Shown here: positions 11,862 through 25,190 of the stretch, one piece after another
Layout of the letters: each line of letters starts with the position of its first letter
How positions within the stretch are numbered: position 1 is the first letter of the stretch
NCBI GenBank assembly: GCA_034509755.1
Contig: CM067555.1
Span: 6,394,142 to 6,458,141, forward strand
From: Anisodus tanguticus
Taxonomy: Eukaryota; Streptophyta; Magnoliopsida; Solanales; Solanaceae
Direction: 5' to 3'
Length of the DNA stretch: 64,000 nucleotides
Made by a program: the position numbers and the translations under genes
The notes under the pieces: model-generated
Database searches by the model: none
The model's input: only the letters and a program-made list of their open reading frames with translations
What the model was told of the DNA's origin: nothing

Positions 11862-14800
11862 TCAATGGCCTGTCAAACCTGAAAAGTGTTTTTTCATGGC
11901 TTGGTCTTTTCTGTAATGATTTGATGTACCCCCTCCTCTTCTCCCACCTCTCCCTCCTCTGAAGAACCCTCGACCTCCCCCTCTTCCACCCATCTCAATG
12001 GGTTCCGGCTCATCGTCTTTCTCATTTGACTCGGTCCACCGTTTAACTGCACCCGAAGGAAGATTACCACCTCGTCCCAACCCATGTATCGACTCCTTCT
12101 GAGCTTGATTTACTAAAGAAGCTTCACTGTAATTAGCCGCTGCAACAGAACCCTCAACTTTGTAACTGTAGTTCTTGCCATCCTTGACGTAAAACTGTGG
12201 CTTTTTTCGTGATCCCCATTTAGAAGCATCGGAAGCTGAGCTATCGTTATCAGCTTCAGAATTTCTCCCACGGCTGAAGTTTGACTTGTCTTGGAGGTTC
12301 TCAGTTTCCTCAAATGCTGAATCACCAATACTTAGACCTAGGTCATCAAATGAGTCGTCATACTCATCTTCGTACTCGAGCTGTGATGAAAGTGCAAGGG
12401 TTTTTGCCAAATCCTTTGCATCTCTAGAGTCAAGTGTAACGGAAGCAGGCTCTTCAGTGGTCGTTTTCCTGATAAACCTTCCAGCTGAAGCCGTAGATGA
12501 ATTAGAAGAGCCTACAGCTTTGTAAGGCGATGCTGCAGGCACAATGTTTCTTGGGGGCATTGGTGCAGATTCCACTAGTTTCCCTTTACCCTTGTCATTT
12601 CTGGTCATGGATGGAACACCAGACTTGGGTTGTGGTATTTTCCCCAAGGAGATGTCCAAAGACTGCAAGTCCTCATGAAGGGTACCCTCCAGAATCCTCT
12701 GAATGACATCTTCAGGACTCTGGTTATATACTTCGAGACAAGCACCTAAGAAACCTTTTCCATAATCAGGGAAGAGGTCCCTTATTTGACTTATTTTTGA
12801 CTCCATAATAGCAGTGTCTTCATCAACCTGTGGTCGGTTGTCATTTTGGGAGGCTGCCGGATGTGCAGCCCTTCCAATATTATCTTCTACTGGGTGTGTC
12901 GTGATCCCCGACAGAAACTTGAATTGATCATCATCCATTGATACCCACCCTGCATGAGAGAAAGTCAGTTTGGATTTCATCTTAAAACCACAAACATTCA
13001 TGAGTGCAATGAAGAATAAGCAGATACATGAGACGTCAGACAGGAGTAATATATACCTGTTCATTGTGTATGATTTGCTAATTCTTCCAAGAGTAAGAAG
13101 CCGAGGAAGAAAGAATTATTCAAGTTTCTCCAAAAAGATTAAAGAAAGAAGAGAAACTCAAGTTTCTTAACTAAAATATTTACAAACCATATAAAGAGGG
13201 AAAACAAATGTATGTAGCAGATTTCTGCAAAAGCTTCAATCACAGAAAATGTTTTTTTTGAGATGGGATCACAGAAAATGTTATTCACACGCTCTAAATT
13301 GGAATCTACGAAATACCAAGATCTAGGAACCATCTTAAATTTGAGCAACAAGTCTAAGCATCATTTTCAACTAATTACCTGTATTACGTAGTAACTCAAT
13401 TCTGCTCATTATGTTGTGATTTTTGTCAATGCTTTGGAGAAATGTGCCTTTGCTATGTCCCCCTAGAGCCTGTGAGTAATCTCCACTTATATCCCTCACT
13501 GACTGCACTACTATATCTGCTCTTATAGCAGGATCCTCCACATTGGTAGGGAACATCTTCATGGTAGCAGGAAGAGGAGAACTTTCAACAAAAGCCTCAT
13601 CACTTAGATAGCACAAGTTCAGTAGCTTCCAACCAAAATTTACTATCCTTGTGGATAACATTTTGAGACTGACAAAAACATTTGAGTGCATTTCAGTAGA
13701 TGATTCCGTCAAACCTTTCTCTCCGGAGGTTAGAATAATGTGGAAACCCCTCCGCAGAGAGGGCAGCAATGAATCATGTAATCTTGCAAGGGTAGTAAGC
13801 ACCTCCTCATTCCCATGACTGCATAGACAAAAGAAGCTAATGAATATGAACTTTCTTGTGCCCTCAAATAAGAACAAAAACTCTTTATCCATAGGCAGGT
13901 AATGAGAATACAAATTACCCAAACTGGCAATAATAAAAGTGCAACTCACAAGGTTTAAGCTTGCAAAAGCATGAAAAACAACAAAAATATTGCAAATAAT
14001 CAGGACCGATACAAGGAGAGAAGTTAACTATACTCTGCAATGTAAGGAGTGAGATTCTAGGTGCATCAACCTAGTCATTTATTGGTAGTATATATACAAT
14101 ACATAATACTGGTACAAGAGAAGTCAACCGAAATGTCAGTACCTCATTTCAACAGGACAGCAGAAGTAGATGGATGCTTGCTTATACGCATTGACAAATG
14201 CATCCATAGATACCACAGCATCATTTAAGAAGTCCATCACCTGCAAATGTAGGTATGAAACTTCGTGCAATACAAAATAACAAATTCCATACACGCTACT
14301 GACAAGAAAATACTGTTCTCTCCATAGTATTCTTGTTCAAACAAAATAAACCACATAGATATACACACATATATGTGAGCTACCTATCTTACTTCTCATC
14401 GGGGAAAAAAACTCACCTCTAGATAGTCTGTTTGAAGTCGACTATACCCCTGATCTTGCAAGTAACCGGAGGAAAATAAAACCTGCAGCCATACAATAGT
14501 TAGTCCTGTATAACTTTGGATAACCCTTCGCAAGATCTTTTTTGTGATAACATGCATCCTTATGGGAAACCCACATTAAACAGTATGTATATCAACTTAC
14601 ATCTTGATTGACTCAAGACATTCATAAAACTAGAACCGTGGTCGTAAAACACATATACTAAGCAAAGACAACAACATTTATCATTTCTCTATAGAAGTAC
14701 ACCACTCCATACACATCCAAAGACAACACATAAGCACTTAGTTGAAATATGTGACTATCTCATCTAAAAGCTTAAACTTTTATAGAGAGCACACTTTTAT

Positions 14801-17800
14801 TTAGATAATTATGTCTTCCGCACGTCCCTCACATGCTAGCTTGATTCTTTTTTCATGGATCAAGCACATAGAGATTCTTTCTGATAATGGGTGACAGTGA
14901 GACTTGATTTAGGACCTCTACTTGCTCTGATACCATGTTGAAGGTGTGATTATCTCATCTAAAAGCTTAGGTGAGCACACTTTTATTTACTCAATTATGA
15001 CTTGAACACCGTCCCAATAAAAGAACTCAAAACAATAGCTCATAGTAGACCCCAAAAGATACCGCTTATTCAAGAATATACTTTTCCAATAAAGTAAAAT
15101 GAAAATGTTCCTAATCTTAAATAAGCAAATCAAATGATATATTTATTAGTTGCTTTCGGCGTTATAAAACCAATGAAGATGACAAGTTGCAGACATCTAA
15201 AAATGCCAAGTATGTTGGATTTGCAATCTTTCAACCCTTCACTGGGATGTTAGCGTGAAATGACAAGAAGGAAAACTTGAACTTATGTACTCATGCCTTT
15301 TGGACAAAGAGTGAGATCCAAGTTTCTAGTTAACAAATAAAGTAGGTGCCTTATACAAAAGCATGTGAGATATATAATTAGAAACAGCTCTCGCAATGGA
15401 AGTACATGAACATGCAAAGAAAAATGAGGAACGTCTACTATTTCATATTTCAATAAGAGAATCAAAGCACAAAGCACTGCTGGATAACACATCGACTCCT
15501 TAAATGGATTAATAGCATGTTTGGCCAAGCTTATTTTTCCCCCAAAAATACTTTTTTTTTTTCAAAAAGTGCTTATTCCAAAAAAACTGAGATGTTTGGC
15601 CAAAGCTTTTGGGAGAAAATAAGTACTTTTGAGTAGTAGTAGAAGCAGTTTTTCAGAAGCTAAAAAAATAGCTTTTGCCCCTAAGCACTTTTTTGAAAAG
15701 TACTTTTGAGAAAAATATACTTAGAAACACTTTTTAAAAGCTTGGCCAAACACTAATTGTTGCTCAAAAGTGCTTTTTAGATTAATTGGCCAAACACAAA
15801 CTGTTTCTCACTAAAAGTACTTTTTTGAAAAGTACTTTTTTGAAAAGCACTTTTGAAAAAAGCAAATTTTAGAAGATTGGCCAAACAGGCTATAAGATTA
15901 CCAGCAAGATTTATTGTCTAGTGGTATCAGAGGAATTGCTGACACAATAGATATGGGTTCGATTCCAACTGCCTTACTTACCTTTTCCTTTCCCTCTCTG
16001 ACACCCCTATGAAATAGAATATTTTTAAAATAAAATGTCTAGATAAAATTAAGAGTACAGTCCATTGAAGAAAGAATACCTCTAACGATGAGATACACCT
16101 CTGATACATAGTCTGCACGATGCTAAGAAAGTGTGTGATAACAGATGAAAGATCATCATGGATCCATGGCTGTGACTTTATGGCATTGACAACCTGAACA
16201 ACATAGATACAGACAGGAGTCAGCAACAGGGAATCTGAATATCTGTTAGCATCCTTGATAAATGAGAAGAAAACACTCAAATTTGGATGAAGCAGAAATG
16301 ACAATAGAAAGCACTGGCTTATCAAACTGTATGTAGAAGGCAAAGAAAAATTGTTCCTAAACTTGGTTTCACCGAAATGCTTAAGCAAGAAATTCCACAA
16401 TTGTTTTTTTGAGAAACGGTAACTGTTTATTAACATAGCACCAGGGAGGTGCTGCCAAATTAATTTACAAATCGAAAGCAGAGTTATGTCCCTTCTAATC
16501 ATTAGAGGGATCCTATCAAATCTATCACTTAGTCAGATTCACTATTCAAATCCTTCTTACACCAAAAATAAAACAAAAGTAAACAATCCATCTAGATCTT
16601 CTGAATAAAGTTTTCTTTTGACACAGCTGTTTCTTGTAGCAAAATTTGGTGACAAGAGACCAATGAGGCTCCATTTTCTGTCATGTGCAGCACGATTACA
16701 GAGCACTTGTCAGATTTGAGGCCTAAATGATTAGGCACCATGATGCAGTGGGTCATGCGCTTGATATTTAACCAAGACAAAAATTGAATTTTCTAGTAGG
16801 TCGTGCTTAAAACTCTCTACTACAACTCTTCTTGGGTCAGGAAGCCAAGTCATGGGCCATATGTTCACAAATTTAAATGAAAATGGTCTTGACACCTAAT
16901 CCACCAGGAAACATTACAGGGATATGCAGAAGATCTACAAATAGCGTCTATCTAATTATCACAATTTAAAATCCATCTAGGTACTTTTAATCCATCCTTT
17001 AATAGAACGACATGCAAAACATGTGCGCCACCGACGTGTGATTTCATACCTAAAACTTGTAAAAGCATCTAAGCAACAACTACTACGCCTTACTCCTAAA
17101 CAAGTTGGAGTCGGCTATATGAATCCTCATTGACCAAGTTACTCCATTTAAACTCAATCTCAGGCCAATATTATATAAAATAAAAATAAAAATTAATTAA
17201 AAGAACCAAAAGCTCTATATTTTTATATGTCAGAGTAAACAACTCATAGATAGGAGTTTTACATGTAAAAGCATCTAAGCAGAGATTTACATTGGATGGT
17301 TTCTAGATTTTCTGTTCATATATTAGCAGTTCTTGATTTCTTGGTGAAGCTTATTCTTAGCTAGACGAGATAAAGTGGCCATGTGACATGGATCAAGAGG
17401 CAATTTTGGTACTCTGTTTGTGTGTTAGTTTGTCCCACCCCCTTGAATTTAACCAACCACTATTGAAGACAAGAAAACAACTATGGAAGTTATTTCCTCA
17501 GATGTTTATATATTACAGAGTGTGCCTGAAACGTTGAAATTGGAATTTGGAACTCAATGCCAATTTGCTAATGAAGTTGGCCCTTTTGATCAATTTGGTG
17601 CATGTGATACCATCTAATTTCTTATCCTTTTTAGTTCTAAATTTTGGTGGCGAAAGGGAGGAAGCAGAAGGATCCAAAGAAAGGGTAAAGGTTTGGAAGT
17701 AAAACACTATCTCTCCCCTGCCACAAGAAGCAGAATAATAGGTCAGATATGTTAGCTCACCATCAGGATTTGTGTCTTGTGAAACAAGATAATACTGAAA

Positions 17801-20800
17801 CCAAAGAACAATACACCATATCATCAATAGTTCAGTGACAAGCCAGTTGAGTTAATAATACCAATATTCTTGTCAGATCTTCGTTTTCATGACCATATAT
17901 GGCACATATGTCTAACAACTCTGGTAAATCAAGTAACTTCTTCTCCTGCAAAAGGGCTACAAGTGCAATTAGTGAACATTGTGCACTCGAATATAATTTT
18001 CAAATATAATTAGAGAAAGATATACATCATCAGGCCTTTTACAATGCATATTTATTCAATGGCCTTGCAGGAACAACAATCATTGCAAGTGAAAATGGCA
18101 AGTTTTGATTAACTTTGATTTCTAAAAGAAGGAAATGGTTGACAAATCAGAAAAGGCAAGATATTGGAGTTGCAAAATCTAATCCTGCGTTATATGATTA
18201 GAATTGAACACCGACCATTTGGGGGTCTTAGAGATGATAATTGTTCCCCTTAAGCCATAAAAATGGGTCTGGGGATGTTGTTTTAGAGGGGGCTAGACTC
18301 AGACATATCATACACGTTCAATTTTTCTCATGCATAATATTGCAACTGAACCTTGCCGAATTAAACTTGTTAGCCACTATTACACAATAGGTAATGGAAA
18401 CTAAACTACGCTTTGACCTGAGACTTCAAAGGTAGTATTGCCATTTTCTGAGATTCATGACCTTCCTGTTCTTGATTGTGATGATACTAGGCATACTATA
18501 AGGAGAGACAGTGAATAAAATACTTTACTTGAAGAAAGTTCATTACAAAAATACACGTCAGCACTGCAACTTGAATAAAACTTTTGAAAATTGAACTCCA
18601 CAATACAATTAATCAATTATCAACTCTGAAGTCTAGAAAAGTCATTAATAATAACTGCAGTGAGTCAGGGGTACACACCTTCATGATCTTTCTGACTAAG
18701 ACTATCAGCAGTCTTAGCTCCAGGGTCCCGATTTGACGATCTAAAATCAAAATTTAATTTACATATAAGAGTTGTTTAGATCAAAAGGCACAGCATAGGG
18801 AACACAACTTGATGCATCAAATGCTTTTTGGAAGTGAAGTGACTCACATGCGATATAACGCCATAAAGATACGCCGGCAGAGCTCGAACTCACCAACAAC
18901 GACCCCAGCAACTATACCCCTGGCTCCTCGATATGGAAAATCATACCACCTGCTCCTGAACTTCAGAAAGCTTTCAAGAAAAGAGTGAAGGGAACTGTCG
19001 CTGGCCACTGGCAGACACAGAAATCAGGAGAAGTGGGTAAAAATGTACAGTAACATGATATACAAACAATATAAACCTATCCCCCCACCCCCACCCCCAA
19101 AAAAAGGACAAAAAGAATATGAACTGCTTTAACATGAATGTATTTGATCGAGACTTCTTAATCTTAGAAGGAGCATTGCAAATGTAAGGGCAATGATACA
19201 CGATTAAAAGTACCCAAAAAGAGCATTAGGCAAATATTAAATTACCAACGATAAACATCCTAATTTATGCTTTACAGTGTATCAGGTAATAATCATATGG
19301 GACTGACATGGCCAGCAAGATAGCATGCCTAACTATAAACCTGGCTCCTTAATATGGAAAATGATACCATCTCCCGTAAAAAGCTTTCACGAAAAGAGTG
19401 GAGGAAGAGACGCTGACCACTAATAAAGACTGAAAGCAGGAGAGGAGGAGAAAAATGTGTAGTAACTCGACGATGTTATTAAACTAAGGCGCGCTTAATT
19501 CCTGATACTAGGTGCAACATAGCATTACATTTTCCCTCACTTACGTCTTAAACAGTGCTTCACTGCTGCACCAAGGAGCTAAGAAGTGTGCCTTAGTTCT
19601 TGTGGGCTCTGTTTTGAAGAGGATGGCCGTGAACACTAAATATAGCTAGCAAAGCGGTATATTAGTAATTAAGGAAATGTAAATAATGAAAATGCTAATG
19701 ATTAGACATAAGAAATTAGACATTCAGTTTAGATACGACTTATTCTACTTAAATTAGAAACCTTGAACTACATCTTTACATCTTAATCCAAAAAAAATTA
19801 AACGGTTTTTAAAGTTGAATGATCTAGTTTTTACTTCATTTAACTTAATTGCCGTTTTGAACTCTTTGTTATATCTTTTTGTTTGTGTTCATAGTTATAT
19901 TGTCTATTTTCTGAAACCCTCCATACATTAATTTACTCAAGGACGTGCTTTAATTTGCTTAAAGATATAAACTTGGACGTCACTTGTGGGATTATACTGG
20001 ATATGTTGCTATTGAGCTGAGGGTCTCTCGGAAACAACCTCTTTACCTCACAAGGTAGGTAAGGTCTGCGTACGCTCTACTCTCCCAGACCCCACTTGTG
20101 GGATTATACTGATTACTGGGTATGTTGTTGTTGTTGTTTGTATATAAACTTGGACGATTTCCTACGCATTGCGTCATTGACCAAGTTGTCAATATATAAG
20201 CAACAAAAGTCGAAACTTACTACCTTTCCTGGGTGTTAATTTTAAGCATATCAAACGTATCATTTAGTTACCCCCAAAAATAATAAATAAAACTTATCCT
20301 GATGCAAGACGAATGAAATATTTCTCCTTGCTGCTAATTCAAGGATTATTCACAATGGTTGAAGATTTTTTTTTCTTTCTATTTTTTCTATACGCACCGA
20401 TTGAAGTTTCTCTTTCACCCTGACTTGGCTTTTTGGTCTCTACACATTAATTGTGGGATATAGCTTTCAAGTCTTCAGCAGCAAATGTGGAATAACGAAA
20501 AAAGAGGGTGTTTCCAGACGGTCCAAAACTTTCCCGGCACAGCATAAACAACCCGTTCAAATTATAATCATATTGTGATTGACCTTTGTATGCATTGTTT
20601 GCTGCTGATGCTGTATAAAAAGTTTACCTCACTAAATTAAATGCCAATCGGATTAGTACTGCTCACAAATGCTGTATAAAAAGTTTGCTTCACTACATAT
20701 AGCTTATTGCATCTTTTTTCCAAATGCAGACAAACATACAGCTTCAAACATCATTACTCCTTCATTTTTCTTCAATACAGAAAAATAACAAAGCTGCCAT

Positions 20801-21557
20801 TAGCAACCTTCATTCCTTAAACAAGGGTGAATTTATAGGTAAATTATGGGGCACGTAAATCCATAGTCTCTCTGTAAAACTAGATATTTTATGTATATAT
20901 TTTTTAAAAATTGGTATAATACTGTAAGAAGGCTACATGGTGCACTTGGTTGTTATTTACCTAGAGGACTAGGCATTAGTTCCCACTTAATACATTTATA
21001 CCTTCTTTTTTACTTTTTTTTTAGCGGTGCACCCATTATCTAGAAATCCTAGATTCGACTCTGCTTAAACTTGATGCAAATTTTATTCTAATCCGATCGA
21101 TATGCATTTAATCAAATCATAATTAATAATTCAAATGAAAATCATCAAACAAGACCACAAGGAGTAGAAATTCATAGTACAGATTTTATGAAGCTAGAGA
21201 AAAAAAATTATTACCTTCTCGCCAGAAATCTCTTGCATTCATCTTAAGTAACCTACACAACTCTCTATTTGATACATCAACCACACGTTGCGACTCCACG
21301 GGATCCAATGCACCCTCATCTGCTCCAAGTCCAGCTGCTACAGCTTCATCCTGAGGTAAATAATTCACGAAATTGCCACTAGGAATCGGAGCGGAAACCC
21401 ACGCGCCACTTTCTCCTATCCTAACCCTACTCTTAACGTGGGCAATGGAACTTCCGTCGGATTTAACTGATTGTCTGAAGGAATTTGCTAGGGTTTGAGA
21501 ATTGTGCTTTGGAACAAATTTTTTCTGAGTTTTTTCGTTCCTATAGCGATTCGACAT
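11862..21557 (-). CDS. CUE-domain protein, ASCC2-like
   Basis: Nine exons, in transcript order: 21557-21215, 19007-18848, 18740-18679, 17956-17862, 16193-16080, 14482-14417, 14240-14143, 13818-13379, 12949-11862. They total 2466 bp, 821 aa, with all phases closing. The N-terminal half (about residues 90-400) matches the conserved ASCC2 region (SRWYDFPYRGARGIVAG, LLDICAIYGHENEDLTR, SQPWIHDDLSSVI). A CUE domain lies at about 508-552 (IRDLFPDYGKGFLGACLEVY), followed by a low-complexity acidic region and a C-terminal Arg/Gly-rich tail (about 780-821). Human ASCC2 binds K63-linked ubiquitin through its CUE domain and works with helicase ASCC3 in alkylation repair and in splitting stalled ribosomes; yeast Cue3/Rqt3 is related. 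The same role here is inference. The nearest Arabidopsis match by memory is AT1G27752. Start chosen: the first ATG of exon 1. Exon 3 joins exon 4 only through the acceptor at 17957, not the closer CAG. Confidence 0.92.
14738..14945 (-). repeat. Dispersed repeat with TGGTATCAGAGC-type head
   Basis: On the minus strand it opens CATGGTATCAGAGCAAG, then AAATCAAGTCTCACTGTCACC, and ends TTTTAGATGAGATAGTCAC. Parts recur just downstream (14946-15000) and at about 29410-29540 (AGAGCACACTTTTATTTA). The A-box/B-box-like spacing suggests a tRNA-derived SINE, but the ends are not defined. It lies in ASCC2 intron 5. Confidence 0.5.
15513..15892. mobile_element. MITE with TAGCATGTTTGGCCAAGCTT-type inverted ends
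   Basis: The left end is TAGCATGTTTGGCCAAGCTT. The right end is the inverse, AGATTGGCCAAACAGGCTA. The interior is non-coding and rich in AAAAGTGCTTTT-type palindromic words plus internal copies of TTGGCCAAACA, which suggests repeated end sequences. It is about 380 bp, in ASCC2 intron 5. Length and ends resemble hAT-type MITEs. No perfect 8-bp duplication was found. Confidence 0.75.
15913..16010 (+). mobile_element. tRNA-derived SINE-like head
   Basis: TCTAGTGGTATCAGAGG (A-box-like) is followed 33 bp later by GGTTCGATTCC (a perfect B-box core), then a pyrimidine-rich stretch. The arrangement is that of an internal pol III promoter. The clover-leaf is not complete, so I call a SINE rather than a tRNA gene. 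Confidence 0.5.
19980..20141 (+). mobile_element. SINE with (TTG)n tail and 15-bp target duplication
   Basis: The direct repeat ATATAAACTTGGACG flanks it exactly at 19965-19979 and 20142-20156. The body includes GAGCTGAGGGTCTCTCGGAA, AAGGTCTGCGTACGCTC and CCCACTTGTGGGATTATACT, and the tail is TGTTGTTGTTGTTG. It lies in ASCC2 intron 1. The perfect duplication implies a fairly recent insertion. Confidence 0.9.
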
Positions 21558-21730
21558 GTTTTCAAAATTGTGGTTATGTATTGAGTGAACGGCTAAATTA
21601 CGGAGGGGTCAGAGTTTTTCTTGTTTGGTGGCGTTGAACTGGATCCCGGCCCCTTCTTCAACAAATTAACCTTACGTAATAACGAATTATTCCTAAGACT
21701 TTTTCTAATACAGTAATAACTACTTTGGAC

Positions 21731-24700
21731 TAGGGATGTCCAACGGGGAGGGCGGGCCGGGAGGGTGGGGACGCAGGCTCGGCGGGATTAGCGGGACGGA
21801 ATAGGCAGGACGGGAAGAAGGTCCCATCCCGTTCCACATACCGCCGGAAGAGGGTCGTGATTTGGGGGACGGGACGGGACTGGTCGGGATCGGAATTTGA
21901 GATTTGTTTTTCCACTTAATTTTAAAAAATAATATATACAAGCACTTCAATAACTGAACAAGATAGTGTAATAAAAATATATCAATGATGTTTTTGTGCC
22001 TCTTATATTATTTAATAGAAATATAATTTTTTTGTAATACAATTTCAAAATTACAACTTTGTGGTGTTGTTCAAAAGTTACAAATCACATACTAAAATTA
22101 TAATTAATAAATTACATAGTTAATCATATTTTTTCTAATTTCCTCACAATGTCTTAGTATCTTCAGTTGGAATTGAAATTTGTTGGTCAAATTATTCGAC
22201 GTCGCTTCATGTTCTCTGACAAGATTTCATTGTAGTTGTAGTCTTTTAGTCTTCTTCTTCATTGATCTCCGGTTAACCACATCTTCTACGCTCCGCTCAA
22301 ATCCAATCTCTGAATAGAAATGCAATATCCATTGTGTCTCACGCCAATGGATGTATGTGCTATCGTATTTGAAATCTTCCAACAGAAAAAGCGCTTTAAG
22401 ACATTGTTGATGACGCTTGAATGTTCAACACATCTCGGGTCATCTTTGCTAGTGTTGAAAATGTATTCTCATTCTGCCTCCAGTATTTCATCAAGTCTTT
22501 ATGTCCTTCATCATTGACAATTAATTCGTACGGTACAACACCCTGCAAAACATAAACATCAAATTCGCCAACTTGTGAATAAGCTGAACCACTAAACATT
22601 TTATTTCTAAGGCCTTGAATACTAGCAGCAGAAAACACATGTTTTTTATAAGGTTGCAGCGAAGTAGTAGAAGATGGTACAAAAGCCGGTTGATTATTTG
22701 CATTTTGTTGTTGGTAATACATATATATTTGTTTGCCTTCAGTGTGTATGCTAGCGTAACTTCTTCTTTAGTTTGTTTGTGAGTTGGTTCTTCAGTTGGG
22801 TCTATTGGAAGTACTTTTATACAATAATAAATCATTTCTACAAGTGTTTTACAACCGTCTACTTTAATAGTCGGATTTAATACAACACCAATAATATAAA
22901 TAGTGAGAATAGGAAAAATGTATTTTTAAAATTTTATAAACATTTTTTAATAGATGGAGCGTAAGATGGTTTTTCCATATATTCATTAAGTAACAAAAAT
23001 ATTATAGTTATATAAAATAACATATTTGAAATAGTAGGATAATAAATACCGAAAAATTCTTTAGTAGCTTGAAAAAAATTCTCTAGAAATCCATTAAGTT
23101 CTAAAAAAAAACTCAATCATTATTTACAAGCATATCCCTTGGATTTTTATTATGGGCGTTAAATAATAAAATTATAGGTTGTCTATAATCGTAAGCAACA
23201 AGTAGTTGCTCATACAGAAAATTTCACCTAGTCGAAACTTCTTTTGAAAGTTTTCTATAAGGCAATCCACAATCATGACAAGTTTTTTTATACTTTTTGT
23301 GTCTTTATATTTTATTGCCTTTAAAAATAAAATTTATAGCAAATTGTGTTTTATAAAAAATATTTTCAAAAAGTTTTAGGCCATCCTTTACAACAAATTT
23401 ATAAATATGGCACAAACACATCTTATATGAAAATGATCAGGAAAATATAGAGTTAATCAAACTTTTAAAAGTCTTATAGCATAATCATTAGAAGTATCAT
23501 TATCTAATGTAATAGTCATAATATTATCAATTATTCCATAATAATCACAAATTTTATTAATATTTTGAGCAATAAAACTTCCAGTGTGCTTATCATCAAT
23601 ATATCTATATGCTAAAATACGTTTTTGCATAGATCAATTTTGATCTATCCAATAACATGTTACTGTTAAATAATCATTACCGTTAGTACTACAACCTATG
23701 TCAGAAGTGATAGCCACTTTGCCATTAAAATGATACAATGCATAACGTAAAAATTGTTGATATTCACTTGCAAATTTAAAAATATCCCTTCTAACAATTG
23801 ATCTAGGAAAACCATTAAAAGCAAGATTATATGTGTTCTCGAATGTAATGAATAAAACCAGGAGACAAAGAAAATGAAAAGGCAAACCCTCCATCGCAAC
23901 TAATTTTGCCATATTTTTCCTATCTTTGTTTTATCATATTTAGGACAAAAAATTCCCCCCGTCGTCGGGTTAATTTGATTCTGTACTTGGTCGGGGACAC
24001 TATGCGAACCTTGTCCTGACTCAGATGGCATTGGCACACCCGATTTGTTTTAGCTTGGTATTGATTCCACCTAGCTGTGTGATCGCCTTGTACATGTCTC
24101 AATAAACCTCCCGTCTCACCTTGACTTTTTTCCGATTTTAAATTTATAAACATTTTTACAAATTTTACATCTAGCTAATTGATTCTCTTGGTCCCTATCA
24201 AAAAAATCTTATGCAACTGATTTTAATTTTCGTTGTGTGGGGCATCGACTCATACTAGGGGGATATATGAGACATTCCAGTTTCAGTTTGAGGCTGAGAC
24301 TCAGTCTGAGCCTGAGGTTAAGGCGCACTAGTGGGTGTGTCATCTAGATTATCGTCTAAATTAAAGTCTGGTTCATCTACCTCATCATCTAATGGTATAT
24401 CATTAAAAAAAGTAGTTTCATCTATATGAGTGAAATATCATCGGGACTAGGAATGAGATTACTAGAAGAAGTACACTTACCCTTGTTACCCCTATTAGAA
24501 GAAACACGCTTACCTTTACCCTTAATCATAGGTCCAAAGCGTTTCATTATAATTATGCAAATAAATAATTAAAGTAAACGAAATTAAGTGCGATAATTAA
24601 AATTAAGTAACAATAATAATTTAAAGAGGGAACGAAGGTACCAAACGCCGACGAGTAATCAAGGTTGAAAATTGAAACTTTGTTCAATGGATGATCCTCA

Positions 24701-25190
24701 AGCTAGTTGCCGACTTTACTCCCAATTTTTTAACTTTGATATAAATGAGCAAAAAAAATATAATATTTAGTAGGCAATGTAGAATTGTATAGAGATAAAT
24801 TGAGAGATTAGAGAGATCGTAGCAAGATTTGTGAGAAAAATGAAAAGGAAAATTATGTATTTATAGTTGAGAAAGAGGGCTAAGTGTAAATATATTAACT
24901 TAGAGGTTAAAAATAAATATTAAAGGGGTAGGGGGGCCAAAAATGGCTGTTATAGCCTGTTGCACAACTGCCAACATCGAAACTTGACCGATGTTGCAAC
25001 GACTACTTTTGCAAAGGGGAAGAGGGGGGCTGGCGGGGCGTGACGGAGTCGGTTTGGGGCGGGTCGGGTTGGGATCAGGACGGGCGGGACGATCCCAGAC
25101 CCCGTCCCGAGTTCGAACCCGACACACAATAATTTTTTTTTATGGGGGATCGGGCGGGTCAGGTAGCGGGACGGGCCGACTTGGCCCACT
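21731..25190 (-). mobile_element. Degenerate hAT (Ac-type) transposon with GGCGGG-rich subterminal regions
   Basis: The left end TAGGGATGTCCAACGGGG resembles Ac-type termini and leads into a GC-rich stretch (21738-21890). A matching GC-rich stretch lies at 25015-25180, in an otherwise AT-rich region. Between them, on the minus strand, are broken hAT transposase pieces. The right terminus is not recognisable after GGCCGACTTGGCCCA, so that end is probably eroded. The 8-bp target duplication could not be confirmed. Confidence 0.8.
22290..24546 (-). pseudogene. hAT transposase remnant
   Basis: Reading the minus strand there are: a start-like segment (MKRFGPMIKGKGKR) at 24546; a BED-type zinc finger around 24240-24040 (CKIC, then RHVQGDH); catalytic-region text around 23912-23470 (NLAFNGFPRSIVRRDIFKF, AITSDIGCSTNGNDY, CYWIDQN); and the C-terminal dimerisation region around 22560-22390 (KYWRQNENTFSTLAKMTRDV). 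Stops and frameshifts separate these pieces, and part of the middle is missing or unreadable. It cannot encode an active transposase. Confidence 0.8.

Noticed and set aside
14925..14940. tRNA-iMet-like end CTCTGATACCATGTTG
   Set aside because: Resembles the copia primer-binding complement, but no LTR adjoins; it is part of a dispersed SINE-like repeat.
15978..16502. 174-residue minus-strand frame
   Set aside because: Only 16080-16193 is a real exon (ASCC2 exon 5); the rest is intron read-through.
17941..17950. Nearer acceptor TTTTGCAG for ASCC2 exon 4
   Set aside because: Would shift the frame to an early stop; the upstream acceptor TTGTAG at 17957 keeps the conserved text in frame.
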